64,000 bases of DNA from Flavobacteriaceae bacterium (GCA_947483075.1 CANKLE010000004.1:62001-126000), one strand, 5' to 3'; positions 33,532-41,837 are shown, counted from the first letter of the stretch. Notes: a model not told the origin generated them from the letters alone. Numbers and translations are program-made.

Positions 33532-33828
33532 TTAAAGGGAGATGATGCCTTCTACAGAAGACACTTCTATGTATTTATCGATTACTTCTTGGGAATTTTT
33601 TACGAGTACATCTACCGATAAACTCGTGTATTTTCCGGTTTTGGATTGGGTAGTTTTGATGACCGCACCCATGCAATCAAAAGCATTCGCCACAGTGGCT
33701 ATTTTCTTCGGATCGGTGGGTACAATAAATTTAAATAAATATTCTGATGGAAAGGCCGTATTCATGTCTAATTCAACTTTGAGTCGTTCAAAAAATTCGG
33801 CTGTTTTTTGGGCTTTTTCGCTGTCCAT
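33532..33828 (-). CDS. DUF493 family protein (YbeD-like)
   Basis: A 98-residue alpha/beta protein similar to YbeD/DUF493: YLFKFIVPTDPKKIATVANAF, then KTGKYTSLSVDVLVKNSQEVIDKYIEVS, the usual ferredoxin-like beta-alpha pattern. The family is thought to be an ACT-like regulatory fold; its function is not settled. The track start is a TTG; the ATG at 33828 (MDSEKAQKTAEFF) is used. It is the first gene of the DUF493-DUF4290-murA-CDF unit. Confidence 0.82.
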   Translation of the reverse strand: MDSEKAQKTAEFFERLKVELDMNTAFPSEYLFKFIVPTDPKKIATVANAFDCMGAVIKTTQSKTGKYTSLSVDVLVKNSQEVIDKYIEVSSVEGIISL

Positions 33829-33845
33829 TTTCTGCAAAATAAAAG

Positions 33846-33853
33846 CAAATATA
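33846..33853 (-). promoter_or_regulatory. -7 box (TATATTTG) of the DUF493-DUF4290-murA-CDF operon
   Basis: A reverse-strand TATATTTG, 18 nt before the ATG at 33828. The best -33 TTG is 23 nt upstream at 33877-33879 and lies inside the inverted repeat spacer. Confidence 0.55.
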
Positions 33854-33856
33854 GGG

Positions 33857-33890
33857 TTTCAATTGGGATTTATGTACAAGCCAATTGAAA
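33857..33890. promoter_or_regulatory. Perfect 10-bp inverted repeat at the murA-operon promoter
   Basis: TTTCAATTGG (33857-33866) and CCAATTGAAA (33881-33890) with a 14-nt spacer, starting 3 nt upstream of the -7 box. Because it lies outside the predicted transcript it looks like an operator rather than an RNA hairpin. The regulator is unknown. Confidence 0.5.
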
Positions 33891-33949
33891 TTTTCGGAAT
33901 CCTTCTTTTTTTAATTCGAGTCATTTTTTTAATTCCAAAATAGTTTGCC

Positions 33950-33957
33950 TAAGTTTG
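33950..33957 (+). promoter_or_regulatory. Candidate -7 box (TAAGTTTG) for the AAA ATPase gene
   Basis: TAAGTTTG matches TAnnTTTG and lies 17 nt before the ATG at 33975; it falls inside the TTG-started ORF extension of the track. Confidence 0.5.
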
Positions 33958-33974
33958 CCGCTCATTCCAACAAA

Positions 33975-34508
33975 ATGAACAACCAACTCATCGTAATCAT
34001 CGGAGGTCCTGGCACTGGCAAAACCACTATCATAGAGGGATTGCAGTTACAAGGGTATTGTTGTTATCCCGAGATTTCTCGTCAGGTTACCTTAGAGGCC
34101 CGCAAACAAGGTATAGAACAATTGTTTTTAGAAAAACCACTCTTGTTTAGCGAGTTGTTGTTGGAAGGCCGCATTAGCCAACATAAAAATGCGCTGCAAG
34201 AATCGCAAAAACATGTTTTTTTAGACCGCGGAATACCCGATGTATTGGCTTATATGCATTACATTGGCGACAGTTACCCCGTGCATTTTGATGCAGCATG
34301 CAAAACCTACACCTACTCCAAAATATTCATTTTACCCCCTTGGGAAGCCATATACGAATCGGATGAGGCACGCTACGAAAATTTTGAGCAAGCTACACTG
34401 ATCCATGATCATTTGGTAGAAACCTATCAAAATTATGGCTATGAATTAATCGAAGTTCCCAAAGCCTCCTTAGCTGATCGCATCAAATTTATCTTGGGTT
34501 CGCTCTAG
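33975..34508 (+). CDS. P-loop ATPase, AAA_28/NadR-like
   Basis: A 177-residue nucleotide-binding protein with Walker A GGPGTGKTT near the N-terminus. It also has YPEISRQVTLEARKQG and VFLDRGIPDVLAYMHY (Walker B-like DRG), the pattern of AAA_28 proteins related to the kinase part of NadR. The substrate is unknown; nucleoside or small-metabolite phosphorylation is possible. The ATG at 33975 (MNNQLIVIIGGPG) is used because the track start is a TTG. It is divergent from the murA operon. Confidence 0.8.
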   Translation: MNNQLIVIIGGPGTGKTTIIEGLQLQGYCCYPEISRQVTLEARKQGIEQLFLEKPLLFSELLLEGRISQHKNALQESQKHVFLDRGIPDVLAYMHYIGDSYPVHFDAACKTYTYSKIFILPPWEAIYESDEARYENFEQATLIHDHLVETYQNYGYELIEVPKASLADRIKFILGSL

Positions 34509-34593
34509 TTATTATTTGGTGTCGCAACTGCAAAAGCTGAATTTTATTTTTTACTTTTAAGGGGTCGAAACTAAATTTCTATACCTTATTTAT

Positions 34594-36486
34594 ATGCCAA
34601 ATGCACTTTCTATCCTCAAAAAACACTGGAATCACGACGCATTCCGCAATCCGCAAGGACAGATTATCGAAGCCGTACTGGCTCAAAAAGATTGCCTGGC
34701 CCTCTTGCCTACTGGCGGGGGAAAATCAATTTGTTTTCAGGTTCCCACCCTGCTGCAAGAAGGCATTTGCTTGGTCATTTCTCCGCTCGTGGCCCTGATG
34801 AAAGACCAGGTTGAAAACTTGCAAAAACGCAACATCAAAGCGCTGGCCCTCACCGGCGGACTTTCGACCAATGACCTCATCGATCTACTCGATAATTGTC
34901 AATTTGGCAACTATAAATTTTTGTATCTCTCGCCCGAACGCTTGCAAATAGCCTGGATTGTAGAACGGTTAGAAAAATTGCCCATCTCACTGATAGCGGT
35001 CGATGAAGCACACTGCATCTCGCAATGGGGACATGATTTTCGTCCGGCTTATCTGAAGATTGGTTTGCTGCGGCATTCGTTTCCAAAAACGCCTGTTATC
35101 GCCCTTACTGCTTCGGCCACGGCTCGAGTACAAGAAGATATAGTTGCTCAGTTAGGGCTTCGCCAACCGGAAATTTTCAAGCAATCTTTTGTGCGACCCA
35201 ACTTGAGTTACCAAATTGTGCAAACGAACGACAAACTGTATTCCCTCGAACAGCTGTTTGCCAAAAATACCGAACCGGCAATCATTTATGTGCGCAACCG
35301 TAAATCCTGTTATGATTATTCGGCGCAATTAACTGCATTGGGATACTCTGCCACCTTCTATCACGGCGGCCTTTCGACCAAAGAAAAAGAAAAAAACCGC
35401 CAAGATTGGATGCAGGCCAAAGCCCAAATTATGGTGGCTACCAACGCCTTTGGTATGGGCATTGACCGCCCCGATGTAAAAACGGTAGTGCACGTGCAGC
35501 TGCCCGATAGCCTCGAAAATTATTACCAAGAAGCGGGTCGTGCAGGTCGAGACGGAAACGAAGCCCAAGCCATTTTACTCGCAGGTCCTTCTGATCAGAT
35601 TCAAGCAGAAAGTCAATTTTTGGCGCACTTGCCCGACAAAGCCTTTTTGGGTTTGGTGTATAAAAAACTCAACGCCTATTTTCAGATTGCCTATGGCGAA
35701 GGTCTGAACGAGCAATTTCGATTTAATCTGCAGCAATTTTGCCTGAAATATGATTTACCTACCCTAAAAACGTATAGTTGTTTGCAGTTTCTGGATCGGC
35801 AAGGGGTGTTGCAATTGTCGTCGGAATTTTCCCAAAAAGTGCAGCTGCAATTCACTATACCCTCCAAAGAGGTGCTGCGCTATTGCAGTCTAAACCCCAA
35901 AGACGAACCGATTGTAAGTACCCTGATGCGCTTGTATCCCGGAATTTACGAAATGAGTGTGCCGTTGAACATTCCATTCCTTGCCAAAAAAGCCGAATGC
36001 ACCGAAGCTCGGGTAGAGCAATTGCTAGAAAAACTGCTGCAAAAAGAAATGGTGGTGTATCAAGCCCATAAAAATGATACTTCGATTGTGTTTATGGAAG
36101 TGCGTGATGAAGACCACCTCATCAACCGAATTGCCAAATACTTGGCTACACAAAACGAAATCAAAACCAATCAATTAAGGGCCGTGCTGAAATATGTTTC
36201 GCAAACCCACCGCTGCTGTTCACAGTTTTTGGCGGCCTATTTTGGCGATACTACGACCCAAGCCTGCGGCAAATGTTCGGGTTGTACAACACAATCGTCA
36301 AACACCCAAAACAGCCACAACCTAGCCCAAGCCATTTTGGACGAATTGCAAGCAGCAGCTTTTAGCTCCAGAGATTTGGCCATAAAATTAGCTTGTGAAG
36401 AAGCAAGCCTTATCTTTGCGCTGCAAACCTTATTAGAAAACAAACAAATTAAGCTTACCGCAACTAACCGCTATACCTTATACTAA
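34594..36486 (+). CDS. recQ: RecQ family ATP-dependent DNA helicase
   Basis: A 3'-5' superfamily 2 helicase of 630 residues. Visible motifs: I LLPTGGGKSICFQVP, II DEAHCISQWGHDFRPAY, III LTASATA, IV YVRNRKSC, V ATNAFGMGIDRPDVKTVVH and VI YYQEAGRAGRDG. A RecQ-Ct zinc site is suggested by HRCCSQFLAAYFGD and CGKCSGC. The C-terminus is short with no clear HRDC domain, which is common for the second type of RecQ in Bacteroidota. Its stop overlaps the fmt start by one base (TAATG), so they are coupled. Confidence 0.92.
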   Translation: MPNALSILKKHWNHDAFRNPQGQIIEAVLAQKDCLALLPTGGGKSICFQVPTLLQEGICLVISPLVALMKDQVENLQKRNIKALALTGGLSTNDLIDLLDNCQFGNYKFLYLSPERLQIAWIVERLEKLPISLIAVDEAHCISQWGHDFRPAYLKIGLLRHSFPKTPVIALTASATARVQEDIVAQLGLRQPEIFKQSFVRPNLSYQIVQTNDKLYSLEQLFAKNTEPAIIYVRNRKSCYDYSAQLTALGYSATFYHGGLSTKEKEKNRQDWMQAKAQIMVATNAFGMGIDRPDVKTVVHVQLPDSLENYYQEAGRAGRDGNEAQAILLAGPSDQIQAESQFLAHLPDKAFLGLVYKKLNAYFQIAYGEGLNEQFRFNLQQFCLKYDLPTLKTYSCLQFLDRQGVLQLSSEFSQKVQLQFTIPSKEVLRYCSLNPKDEPIVSTLMRLYPGIYEMSVPLNIPFLAKKAECTEARVEQLLEKLLQKEMVVYQAHKNDTSIVFMEVRDEDHLINRIAKYLATQNEIKTNQLRAVLKYVSQTHRCCSQFLAAYFGDTTTQACGKCSGCTTQSSNTQNSHNLAQAILDELQAAAFSSRDLAIKLACEEASLIFALQTLLENKQIKLTATNRYTLY

Positions 36487-37433
36487 TGGAACCGTTACGC
36501 ATCGTATTTATGGGCACGCCCGATTTTGCCGTAGGCATCTTAGACTGCATACTGCAAAACCACTATACTGTTGTGGGTGTCATTACGGTGGCCGATAAAC
36601 CTGCTGGTAGAGGACAAAAGGTAAAATACTCGGCGGTAAAAGAATATGCCTTAGCGCAGCAATTACCTCTTTTGCAACCCACCAACTTAAAAGACGAAAC
36701 TTTTCTAGCCGAATTGGCAGCCTTACAAGCCAACTTGCAAGTGGTCGTGGCGTTTAGAATGTTACCCAAAGTAGTCTGGGAAATGCCACAATACGGCACT
36801 TTTAATTTGCATGCGTCCTTATTGCCCAATTACCGTGGGGCAGCGCCCATCAATTGGGCCATTATTAATGGAGAAACCGAGACCGGTGTAACCTCCTTTT
36901 TTATCGATGATAAAATAGATACCGGCGCCATGTTGTTGCAGGCCAAAACGCCCATTGATGCGCAAGAATCAGCTGGAGAATTGCACGACCGCCTGATGCA
37001 ACTCGGGGCAAAAACCGTGATAGAAACCCTGCAACTCATTGAGCAAGGAAATCCTAGTACCTACATACAAGAAGATCAGCCCGATTTAAAAACGGCCTAT
37101 AAACTCAACAAGGAGAATTGTAAAATAGATTGGACCCAATCGGGAGCAACTATTCACAACCAAATCCGTGGGCTTTCGCCCTATCCTGCCGCTTGGTGCA
37201 ATTTATTAAACAACGGCCAAGAAAGCATAATCAAAGTATACGAAGCAAAATTTGAGCAACTTGCGCAGCAGAATGCAATTGGAACAATTGAGTCGAATAA
37301 AAAAGAATTGAAGGTGGCTGTTGCCGATGGCTATGTACAATTAACCCAAATTCAATTGCCCGGCAAGAACAAAATGAAGGTGTCCGACCTACTCAATGGC
37401 TTCACTTTTGCTGAAAATGCAATCCTTTATTAG
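36486..37433 (+). CDS. fmt: Methionyl-tRNA formyltransferase
   Basis: Formylates initiator Met-tRNA using 10-formyl-THF. 315 residues. The N-terminal formyltransferase domain shows IVFMGTPDFAVGIL, HASLLPNYRGAAPINWAI (the catalytic SLLP...G region) and DTGAMLL. The C-terminal OB-like domain begins near 205 (NCKIDWTQSGATIHNQIRGLSPYPAAW). Length and motifs are standard. It is translated from an ATG overlapping the recQ stop. No strong terminator follows; a small GGCT/AGCC stem at the end is weak. Confidence 0.96.
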   Translation: MEPLRIVFMGTPDFAVGILDCILQNHYTVVGVITVADKPAGRGQKVKYSAVKEYALAQQLPLLQPTNLKDETFLAELAALQANLQVVVAFRMLPKVVWEMPQYGTFNLHASLLPNYRGAAPINWAIINGETETGVTSFFIDDKIDTGAMLLQAKTPIDAQESAGELHDRLMQLGAKTVIETLQLIEQGNPSTYIQEDQPDLKTAYKLNKENCKIDWTQSGATIHNQIRGLSPYPAAWCNLLNNGQESIIKVYEAKFEQLAQQNAIGTIESNKKELKVAVADGYVQLTQIQLPGKNKMKVSDLLNGFTFAENAILY

Positions 37434-37535
37434 GGCTGAAGCCTTTATTTGTGGTGTTTTTAGCATGAAAATCAATTCCTTTATTAACAAAACAGTTGAG
37501 TTATCAACAAAACTGCCGAAATCATCGCTTAAGCC

Positions 37536-37565
37536 TTGCGCAGTATGTAATTCCTACTAAATTTG
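37536..37565 (+). promoter_or_regulatory. Promoter of the HU gene (TTG-N19-TAAATTTG)
   Basis: TTG at 37536-37538 and a perfect TAAATTTG at 37558-37565 separated by 19 nt, with the HU ATG 44 nt after the -7 box. An excellent consensus match, as expected for an abundant protein. Confidence 0.75.
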
Positions 37566-37609
37566 TTTTCAATAACAGAATGTTTAACCAATCATTTAAT
37601 ACTTTAATT

Positions 37610-37882
37610 ATGAACAAATCAGAATTAATCGATGCTATTGCTGCTGACGCAGGAATTACAAAAGCGGCTGCAAAATCAGCTTTAGAGTCATTTTTAGGAA
37701 ACGTAGGTGCTACTTTGAAAAAAGGTGGTAGAGTTTCTTTAGTAGGTTTTGGATCTTGGTCAGTTTCTAAAAGAGCTGCAAGAGACGGAAGAAACCCACA
37801 AACTGGAAAAACTATCAAAATCGCTGCAAAAAATGTAGTGAAATTTAAAGCTGGTGCTGATTTAGAAGGATCAGTAAACTAG
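37610..37882 (+). CDS. hup: HU family DNA-binding protein
   Basis: A 90-residue nucleoid protein that bends DNA as a dimer. MNKSELIDAIAADAGITKAAAK is the helical N-terminus, GGRVSLVGFGSWSVSKRAARDGRNPQTGK is the HU signature and the beta-ribbon arm, and NVVKFKAGADL is the C-terminal part. The track ORF starts 38 codons upstream in frame, but the consensus promoter lies inside that extension, so ATG 37610 is the start. Codon use is biased to AAA, GGT and GCT compared with neighbours, typical for a highly expressed gene. Confidence 0.95.
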   Translation: MNKSELIDAIAADAGITKAAAKSALESFLGNVGATLKKGGRVSLVGFGSWSVSKRAARDGRNPQTGKTIKIAAKNVVKFKAGADLEGSVN

Positions 37883-37905
37883 TTTTTAGTTTAGAAAATA
37901 AAATT

Positions 37906-37931
37906 AAGTCTCCCTAGTGGAGACTTTTTTT
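37906..37931 (+). terminator. Rho-independent terminator of the HU gene
   Basis: Stem AAGTCTCC/GGAGACTT with a 5-nt loop (37906-37926), followed by T7. Confidence 0.88.
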
Positions 37932-37977
37932 ATGGATACAACTTCATTTTTAGTATTTTTATGTTCAAATCGAGCCA

Positions 37978-38538
37978 ATGACTATAGAACAAATAGAAAA
38001 AGGTAGCCTGCTACTCGCCGAACCTGCTATTTTGGGTGATTCGACTTTTGCCCGCGCGGTTATTTTACTGGCCGATCATTCGGCAGCTGGCTCTATTGGG
38101 TTTATGCTCAATAAACCGTTCCCCTTTACCTTAAATGAATTGGTGCCAGAAATTACTTCGGCGTTCAACTTATACAATGGCGGACCTGTAGAAGAAGACA
38201 ACCTGTATTTTATTCACAACGTACCCCTGCTTATTCCAAACAGTGTCGAAATTTCGAAGGGCATCTATTGGGGTGGAGACTTTGAACGCACCAAAAACTT
38301 GTTGAACACCGGCCAACTTGGCGCTAAGAACATTCGCTTTTTTCTTGGGTATAGCGGTTGGGCTGCCAATCAGTTGGAAGAAGAATTGGCCGAAAATTCG
38401 TGGATCGTTACCAAAAACAACTACGACAATGCCTTAATCGGGCAATCGGCAACCGATTTTTGGAAAAAACAACTCGTTCTATTGGGTGGCGATTACCTCA
38501 TCTGGGCCAATGCTCCCGAAAACCCCCTGTTTAACTAA
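37978..38538 (+). CDS. YqgE/AlgH family protein
   Basis: A 186-residue cytoplasmic protein of the YqgE/AlgH (DUF179) family: GSLLLAEPAILGDSTFARAVILL at the start, GSIGFMLNKP, YNGGPVEEDNLYFIH and FFLGYSGWAANQLEEEL. The biochemical function of the family is unknown. Its last 8 nt overlap the 3' end of the convergent aminotransferase gene. Confidence 0.9.
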   Translation: MTIEQIEKGSLLLAEPAILGDSTFARAVILLADHSAAGSIGFMLNKPFPFTLNELVPEITSAFNLYNGGPVEEDNLYFIHNVPLLIPNSVEISKGIYWGGDFERTKNLLNTGQLGAKNIRFFLGYSGWAANQLEEELAENSWIVTKNNYDNALIGQSATDFWKKQLVLLGGDYLIWANAPENPLFN

Positions 38539-39364
38539 GTGATTTTGTGAGTTCTTCTACCAAGAAAGAAGCCAACTCACTACTAAAATTTTTCTTGCGG
38601 TAGCACGTTACCGGCTGTATACCTCGAATTACATTGGTTACAAACAATTCGTCGGCTTTTTGCAAATCAAAAGGAGAAATGGGCTGCTCCAGCAACGTAT
38701 AGGCAGTTTGTTTGCCCAAAATGCGAATCAATTGCTTGCGCATAATTCCGTTCAAGCAGCCTTCGCTTATGGGTGGCGTAATTACCGTAGAACCTGTTCG
38801 TAAAAAAATATTGCCGTGCAGGGCTTCAATCACATTTTTGTCGTCGTTGAGCAACAAGCAATTTTGCAGACCATTTTCTTGTGCGTAAATACTGCCCGTA
38901 ATGTGCAGCATTTTGTTGGTGGTTTTTAAAGTAGATAGCAGCTGTTTGGACACATAAAAATCTTTGTACAAATCGACCTCGTAGGGCTCGGTATTGAGGA
39001 CATAGGCTGGCGTGGGCAAAGCGGTTGCTTGTATGAGGTAACTCACCGTATTGGTCTCGGGCAAGTAATATCCGCCAGAATTTCGATAGACGGTACAGCG
39101 CACACGAGCAGAATTAGTGCAAGCATTGGCTTCAGCAGTTTTGAGCAATTCGGCTTCAAAAAATTCCAAGGTGAAATTTAGGGGGATTTTCATCCGAACA
39201 ATGCGCATCGACGACAAAAGCCGAAAGTAATGGTCTTCTAAAAAGAGTACCTTCCCCTCGACCACTTTGATGGTTTCAAACACCCCATCACCATACAAAA
39301 AGGCACGATTTTCCTGCAAATTTGCAGGCGTTGTAGTCACTAATTCACCGTTGTAGTTGATCAT
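38531..39364 (-). CDS. Class IV aminotransferase (PLP-dependent, PabC/IlvE/DAAT fold)
   Basis: A 277-residue fold-type IV PLP enzyme. It has RAFLYGDGVFETIKV at the start, the presumed PLP lysine in LKTTNKMLHI and the phosphate-binding ISEGCLNGIMRK, with ADELFVTNVIRGIQPV near the end. This region can be branched-chain aminotransferase, aminodeoxychorismate lyase or D-amino acid aminotransferase; small size and a lone context favour a PabC-like role, but this is not certain. The track start is a TTG; the ATG at 39364 is used. A terminator hairpin ends one base before this ATG. Confidence 0.82.
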   Translation of the reverse strand: MINYNGELVTTTPANLQENRAFLYGDGVFETIKVVEGKVLFLEDHYFRLLSSMRIVRMKIPLNFTLEFFEAELLKTAEANACTNSARVRCTVYRNSGGYYLPETNTVSYLIQATALPTPAYVLNTEPYEVDLYKDFYVSKQLLSTLKTTNKMLHITGSIYAQENGLQNCLLLNDDKNVIEALHGNIFLRTGSTVITPPISEGCLNGIMRKQLIRILGKQTAYTLLEQPISPFDLQKADELFVTNVIRGIQPVTCYRKKNFSSELASFLVEELTKSLS

Positions 39365-39397
39365 AAAAAAACCGCCCAATCGTTATGAAAAGGCGGT
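39365..39397 (-). terminator. Terminator hairpin between the START-domain gene and the aminotransferase
   Basis: On the reverse strand ACCGCC/GGCGGT (39371-39376 with 39392-39397, 15-nt loop) is followed by TTTTTT, running directly into the ATG of the aminotransferase at 39364. It would end the START-domain transcript. Confidence 0.65.
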
Positions 39398-39421
39398 GCA
39401 AATATAAGGTGTTCGTGTGAT

Positions 39422-39814
39422 TTATACCGAACCTATTACGTGTTTTAAATCAGAAATTTGATTTTCCCAAAGCAATTTAGCCTGATCAACTTCATCTGCA
39501 AAAGCAAAATCGACCACAACTAAAGAAACATCTTTGGTAATTTCGTCTTCGAGGATGCGCATCTCAAAATAATATTCGGTGTCTTTCTTGTTGTCATCTA
39601 CCCATCGAAATTTAATTTTTTCGCCCGATTTTTTGGATGACTGTCGAGCCACTTCTTCTGAATCGTCCCAAATGAATGTGAAGAATTCTCCACGGGAGTT
39701 TACATTGTCGGCAAACCACTCCGAAAGCCCTGATGGTGAGGAGATATATTGGTATAATAACTGCGGGGAAGAGTTTATCGGAAACTCTAATTCGTAACGT
39801 ATTTTGGCGTCCAT
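39422..39814 (-). CDS. START-like domain protein
   Basis: A 130-residue protein of the START/Bet v1-like superfamily as seen in Bacteroidota: RYELEFPINSSPQLLYQYISSPSGLSEWFADNV, FTFIWDDSEEVA, IKFRWVDD and YFEMRI. It resembles AHSA1-like proteins with a hydrophobic ligand pocket; the ligand is unknown. It is transcribed away from the tRNA-Met gene and followed by the hairpin that precedes the aminotransferase. Confidence 0.82.
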   Translation of the reverse strand: MDAKIRYELEFPINSSPQLLYQYISSPSGLSEWFADNVNSRGEFFTFIWDDSEEVARQSSKKSGEKIKFRWVDDNKKDTEYYFEMRILEDEITKDVSLVVVDFAFADEVDQAKLLWENQISDLKHVIGSV

Positions 39815-39893
39815 TGTGTGTACTAATTTTTTGGAAATATATAGAATATAAAGGCAATAAAAAAAGAAAAATTAAAGTATTTTTTTTGTCAGA

Positions 39894-39934
39894 TTATATT
39901 TGCAGCCGTAACTATTTATTTTATATTTGCAGCC
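39894..39934 (+). promoter_or_regulatory. Tandem promoter boxes of tRNA-Met (two copies of TTATATTTGCAGCC)
   Basis: The 14-mer TTATATTTGCAGCC occurs at 39894 and again at 39921, 27 bp apart. Each contains the -7 consensus TATATTTG (39895-39902 and 39922-39929). The TTTG of the first copy also sits 19 nt before the second box, so it can serve as its -33 element. Confidence 0.6.
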
Positions 39935-39961
39935 TCCAAAAGAGAAAATAACCAATAGCCT

Positions 39962-40035
39962 GGCGAGGTAGCTCAGTTGGTTAGAGCGCAGGATTCATAA
40001 CCCTGAGGTCACGGGTTCAACTCCCGTCCTCGCTA
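39962..40035 (+). tRNA. tRNA-Met (anticodon CAT)
   Basis: A complete 74-nt cloverleaf without encoded CCA. Acceptor GGCGAGG pairs with CCTCGCT (first pair G-U), D arm GCTC/GAGC, anticodon loop TTCATAA, variable AGGTC, and T arm ACGGG-TTCAACT-CCCGT. The top anticodon-stem pair next to the loop is an A-C mismatch. It lacks the three G-C pairs of an initiator anticodon stem, so elongator Met is likely. A lysidine-modified Ile-tRNA (CAT) cannot be fully excluded by eye. Confidence 0.93.
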
Positions 40036-40040
40036 CAAAC

Positions 40041-40077
40041 AAAAACCCCTTACTAACAGACCAGTAAGGGGTTTTTT
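40041..40077. terminator. Bidirectional terminator after tRNA-Met
   Basis: A long stem AAAAACCCCTTACT/AGTAAGGGGTTTTTT (40041-40054 with 40063-40077) with an 8-nt loop, A-rich on one side and T-rich on the other. It ends tRNA-Met and can also end the reverse-strand T9SS gene at 40121. Confidence 0.9.
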
Positions 40078-40120
40078 ATTGCTTTTGGCTACAAAAACAG
40101 AAGGCTGCTTTTACAGTAAT

Positions 40121-41425
40121 TTATAGTTTCACAAACTTCATGGTATTTACCGCTTTGCTGCTGAATACTTTTAAGAAATAAAGGCCTGAAACCAAGGTAT
40201 TCATTTCGATCGCATCGGCCACCGATTCGCTACTCATTACCAACATTCCATTGGAGCTGTATACCTCAACTCGAGCAATATCAAAATTGGCCGACAGGTG
40301 CAGTCTATCGCTCACCGGATTGGGGTACATCGAAATTCGATTGGCATCGTCAATTGGTGCACAATTTCCGTTTACCAAGGTGGCTTCGTTGTTGTATTGG
40401 TTGCACAAGTTTTGCATATAAACCACTTCATTGGCATCGCAACAAACCGATTCTAGGCTTGGATTTTCGGAGAAATCAAGGTATTCCTCAATGATGCCGT
40501 TGTTGGTGTTTAAACTGGTTAATTGGTTGTTGCGGCAATTGAAGTTTTTTAGATTAAATAGTTTACTCACATCCAAAGTGGTTAGTAAATTATTTTCACA
40601 AAAAAACTGGCGCACATATTTTACATTGGTCAAATTGAGCTCAGAAATGCCGTTGTTTGCAATATTCAATACCTCCAAATTTGGGCAATTGCTAAGGTCT
40701 AAACTGGGAATTAAATTTCCTGTCAAATCCAAATAGCTCAGCTTGGTTTGGTTGCTTAAATCGAGTGAAGTAAGCAAATTTTCATTGGGGTAGCTGAAAT
40801 TGGGAGAGGATCCAATACAAGATAATTTCAACAAATTCACCGCATCTGATAAATCAATCGTGGGAAGAGCTCCCAAATAACTCAAGTTTTTCAAATTGGA
40901 CAAGTTGGTTAAATTGAGCGAAATCAATGCCGGACAATACAAATCTACATCGCGCAATTGGGTATTCGCAGACAAATCAAGACTGGTGATTTGATGGCTG
41001 TTGCATTGAAATTTTTTGAGATTCAAATTGGGGGAAATATCAACCGCAGTTAAGGAGGAAGATCCTACCGAATTGAGCAAACTTAACTGCTCCAAATTGA
41101 CCAAAGTGGGTTGGTAAAAATTGGGGAAATTGGCATAATAGGTGCTAATTTTTTTAACATTGGTAAAGTACTGCAACCCCTCCAAATTGGTAATGCCCGC
41201 ATAGCCTAAATCTAAGCCCTCAACTGCCAATGCTTCAACAAAGCTAATTTCGCCATCTAGATTGGTATCTATGCGCGGATACACCACAAAATTGTTGGCA
41301 TCCCCACTAAAATTGATGTATGAAATGGACAGTAAATTCTTGAAAACGGGATCTGGAATAGTAATGTTTTGGGCAGTTGCCGAAGCCGAAAACGCAAAGA
41401 AAAACAAGAGTAATTTTATTTTCAT
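40121..41425 (-). CDS. T9SS-secreted leucine-rich-repeat protein
   Basis: A 434-residue surface or secreted protein. Signal peptide MKIKLLLFFFAFSASATAQ, then PDPVFKNLLS and an EF-hand-like DTNLDGEIS. About ten irregular leucine-rich repeats follow (LTAVDISPNLNLKKFQC, ITSLDLSANTQLRDVDL, LTSLDLSNQTKLSYLDL). The C-terminal type A sorting domain (ISMYPNPVSDRLHLSAN ... LVSGLYFLKVFSS) ends at Leu. Such LRR-T9SS proteins are common in Flavobacteria and probably bind proteins or glycans. The ATG at 41425 fits the signal peptide; the track start is further upstream. Confidence 0.88.
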   Translation of the reverse strand: MKIKLLLFFFAFSASATAQNITIPDPVFKNLLSISYINFSGDANNFVVYPRIDTNLDGEISFVEALAVEGLDLGYAGITNLEGLQYFTNVKKISTYYANFPNFYQPTLVNLEQLSLLNSVGSSSLTAVDISPNLNLKKFQCNSHQITSLDLSANTQLRDVDLYCPALISLNLTNLSNLKNLSYLGALPTIDLSDAVNLLKLSCIGSSPNFSYPNENLLTSLDLSNQTKLSYLDLTGNLIPSLDLSNCPNLEVLNIANNGISELNLTNVKYVRQFFCENNLLTTLDVSKLFNLKNFNCRNNQLTSLNTNNGIIEEYLDFSENPSLESVCCDANEVVYMQNLCNQYNNEATLVNGNCAPIDDANRISMYPNPVSDRLHLSANFDIARVEVYSSNGMLVMSSESVADAIEMNTLVSGLYFLKVFSSKAVNTMKFVKL

Positions 41426-41837
41426 ATAAAAACTGTTTAGCGTTATTTGATATTCGTTAAACAAAAAAGGTGCTAATGTAGAGTATAAAACCATTTAAAT
41501 TTTCAAATACACTAGCTTTTTTTAAAAAATAACACTTGTTGAACCAAAATCCTGATCCTTTTGGGTAAACAACTAAAAATCTGCTAGCGATATTATTTGC
41601 ATTTACTTGTATCTCCCTATTCACCAGCCAAACCATTGAGTCAGATTGCGTTGTAGAAGAAAATAGAGGAACAAACAACTGGCAATAAAAAAACGCAACA
41701 AAAAACTCACTTTCCTCAACCTATAAATAATTTCCTACAAGACTAAAAATCAAGCGGTTTTAGGGTGCAAAAAAGTAGCATCTTGAAAAACACTTAAACA
41801 TATTTATTTTCTTACTTTTTTGCTGTTTTTATGTATT
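41426..41837. other. Long AT-rich intergenic region, no gene seen
   Basis: Between the divergent T9SS genes. The reverse ORF at 41457-41678 has no recognisable protein features and looks like chance. Near 41435-41462 there is an imperfect inverted repeat GTTTAGCG/CGTTAAAC just upstream of the LRR gene. Nothing else is evident until the inverted repeat and promoter of the giant gene. Confidence 0.5.

Noticed and set aside
41457-41678. 73-residue reverse ORF upstream of the LRR T9SS gene
   Set aside because: No signal peptide, no domain, no promoter and atypical composition; it reads as chance ORF in AT-rich DNA.
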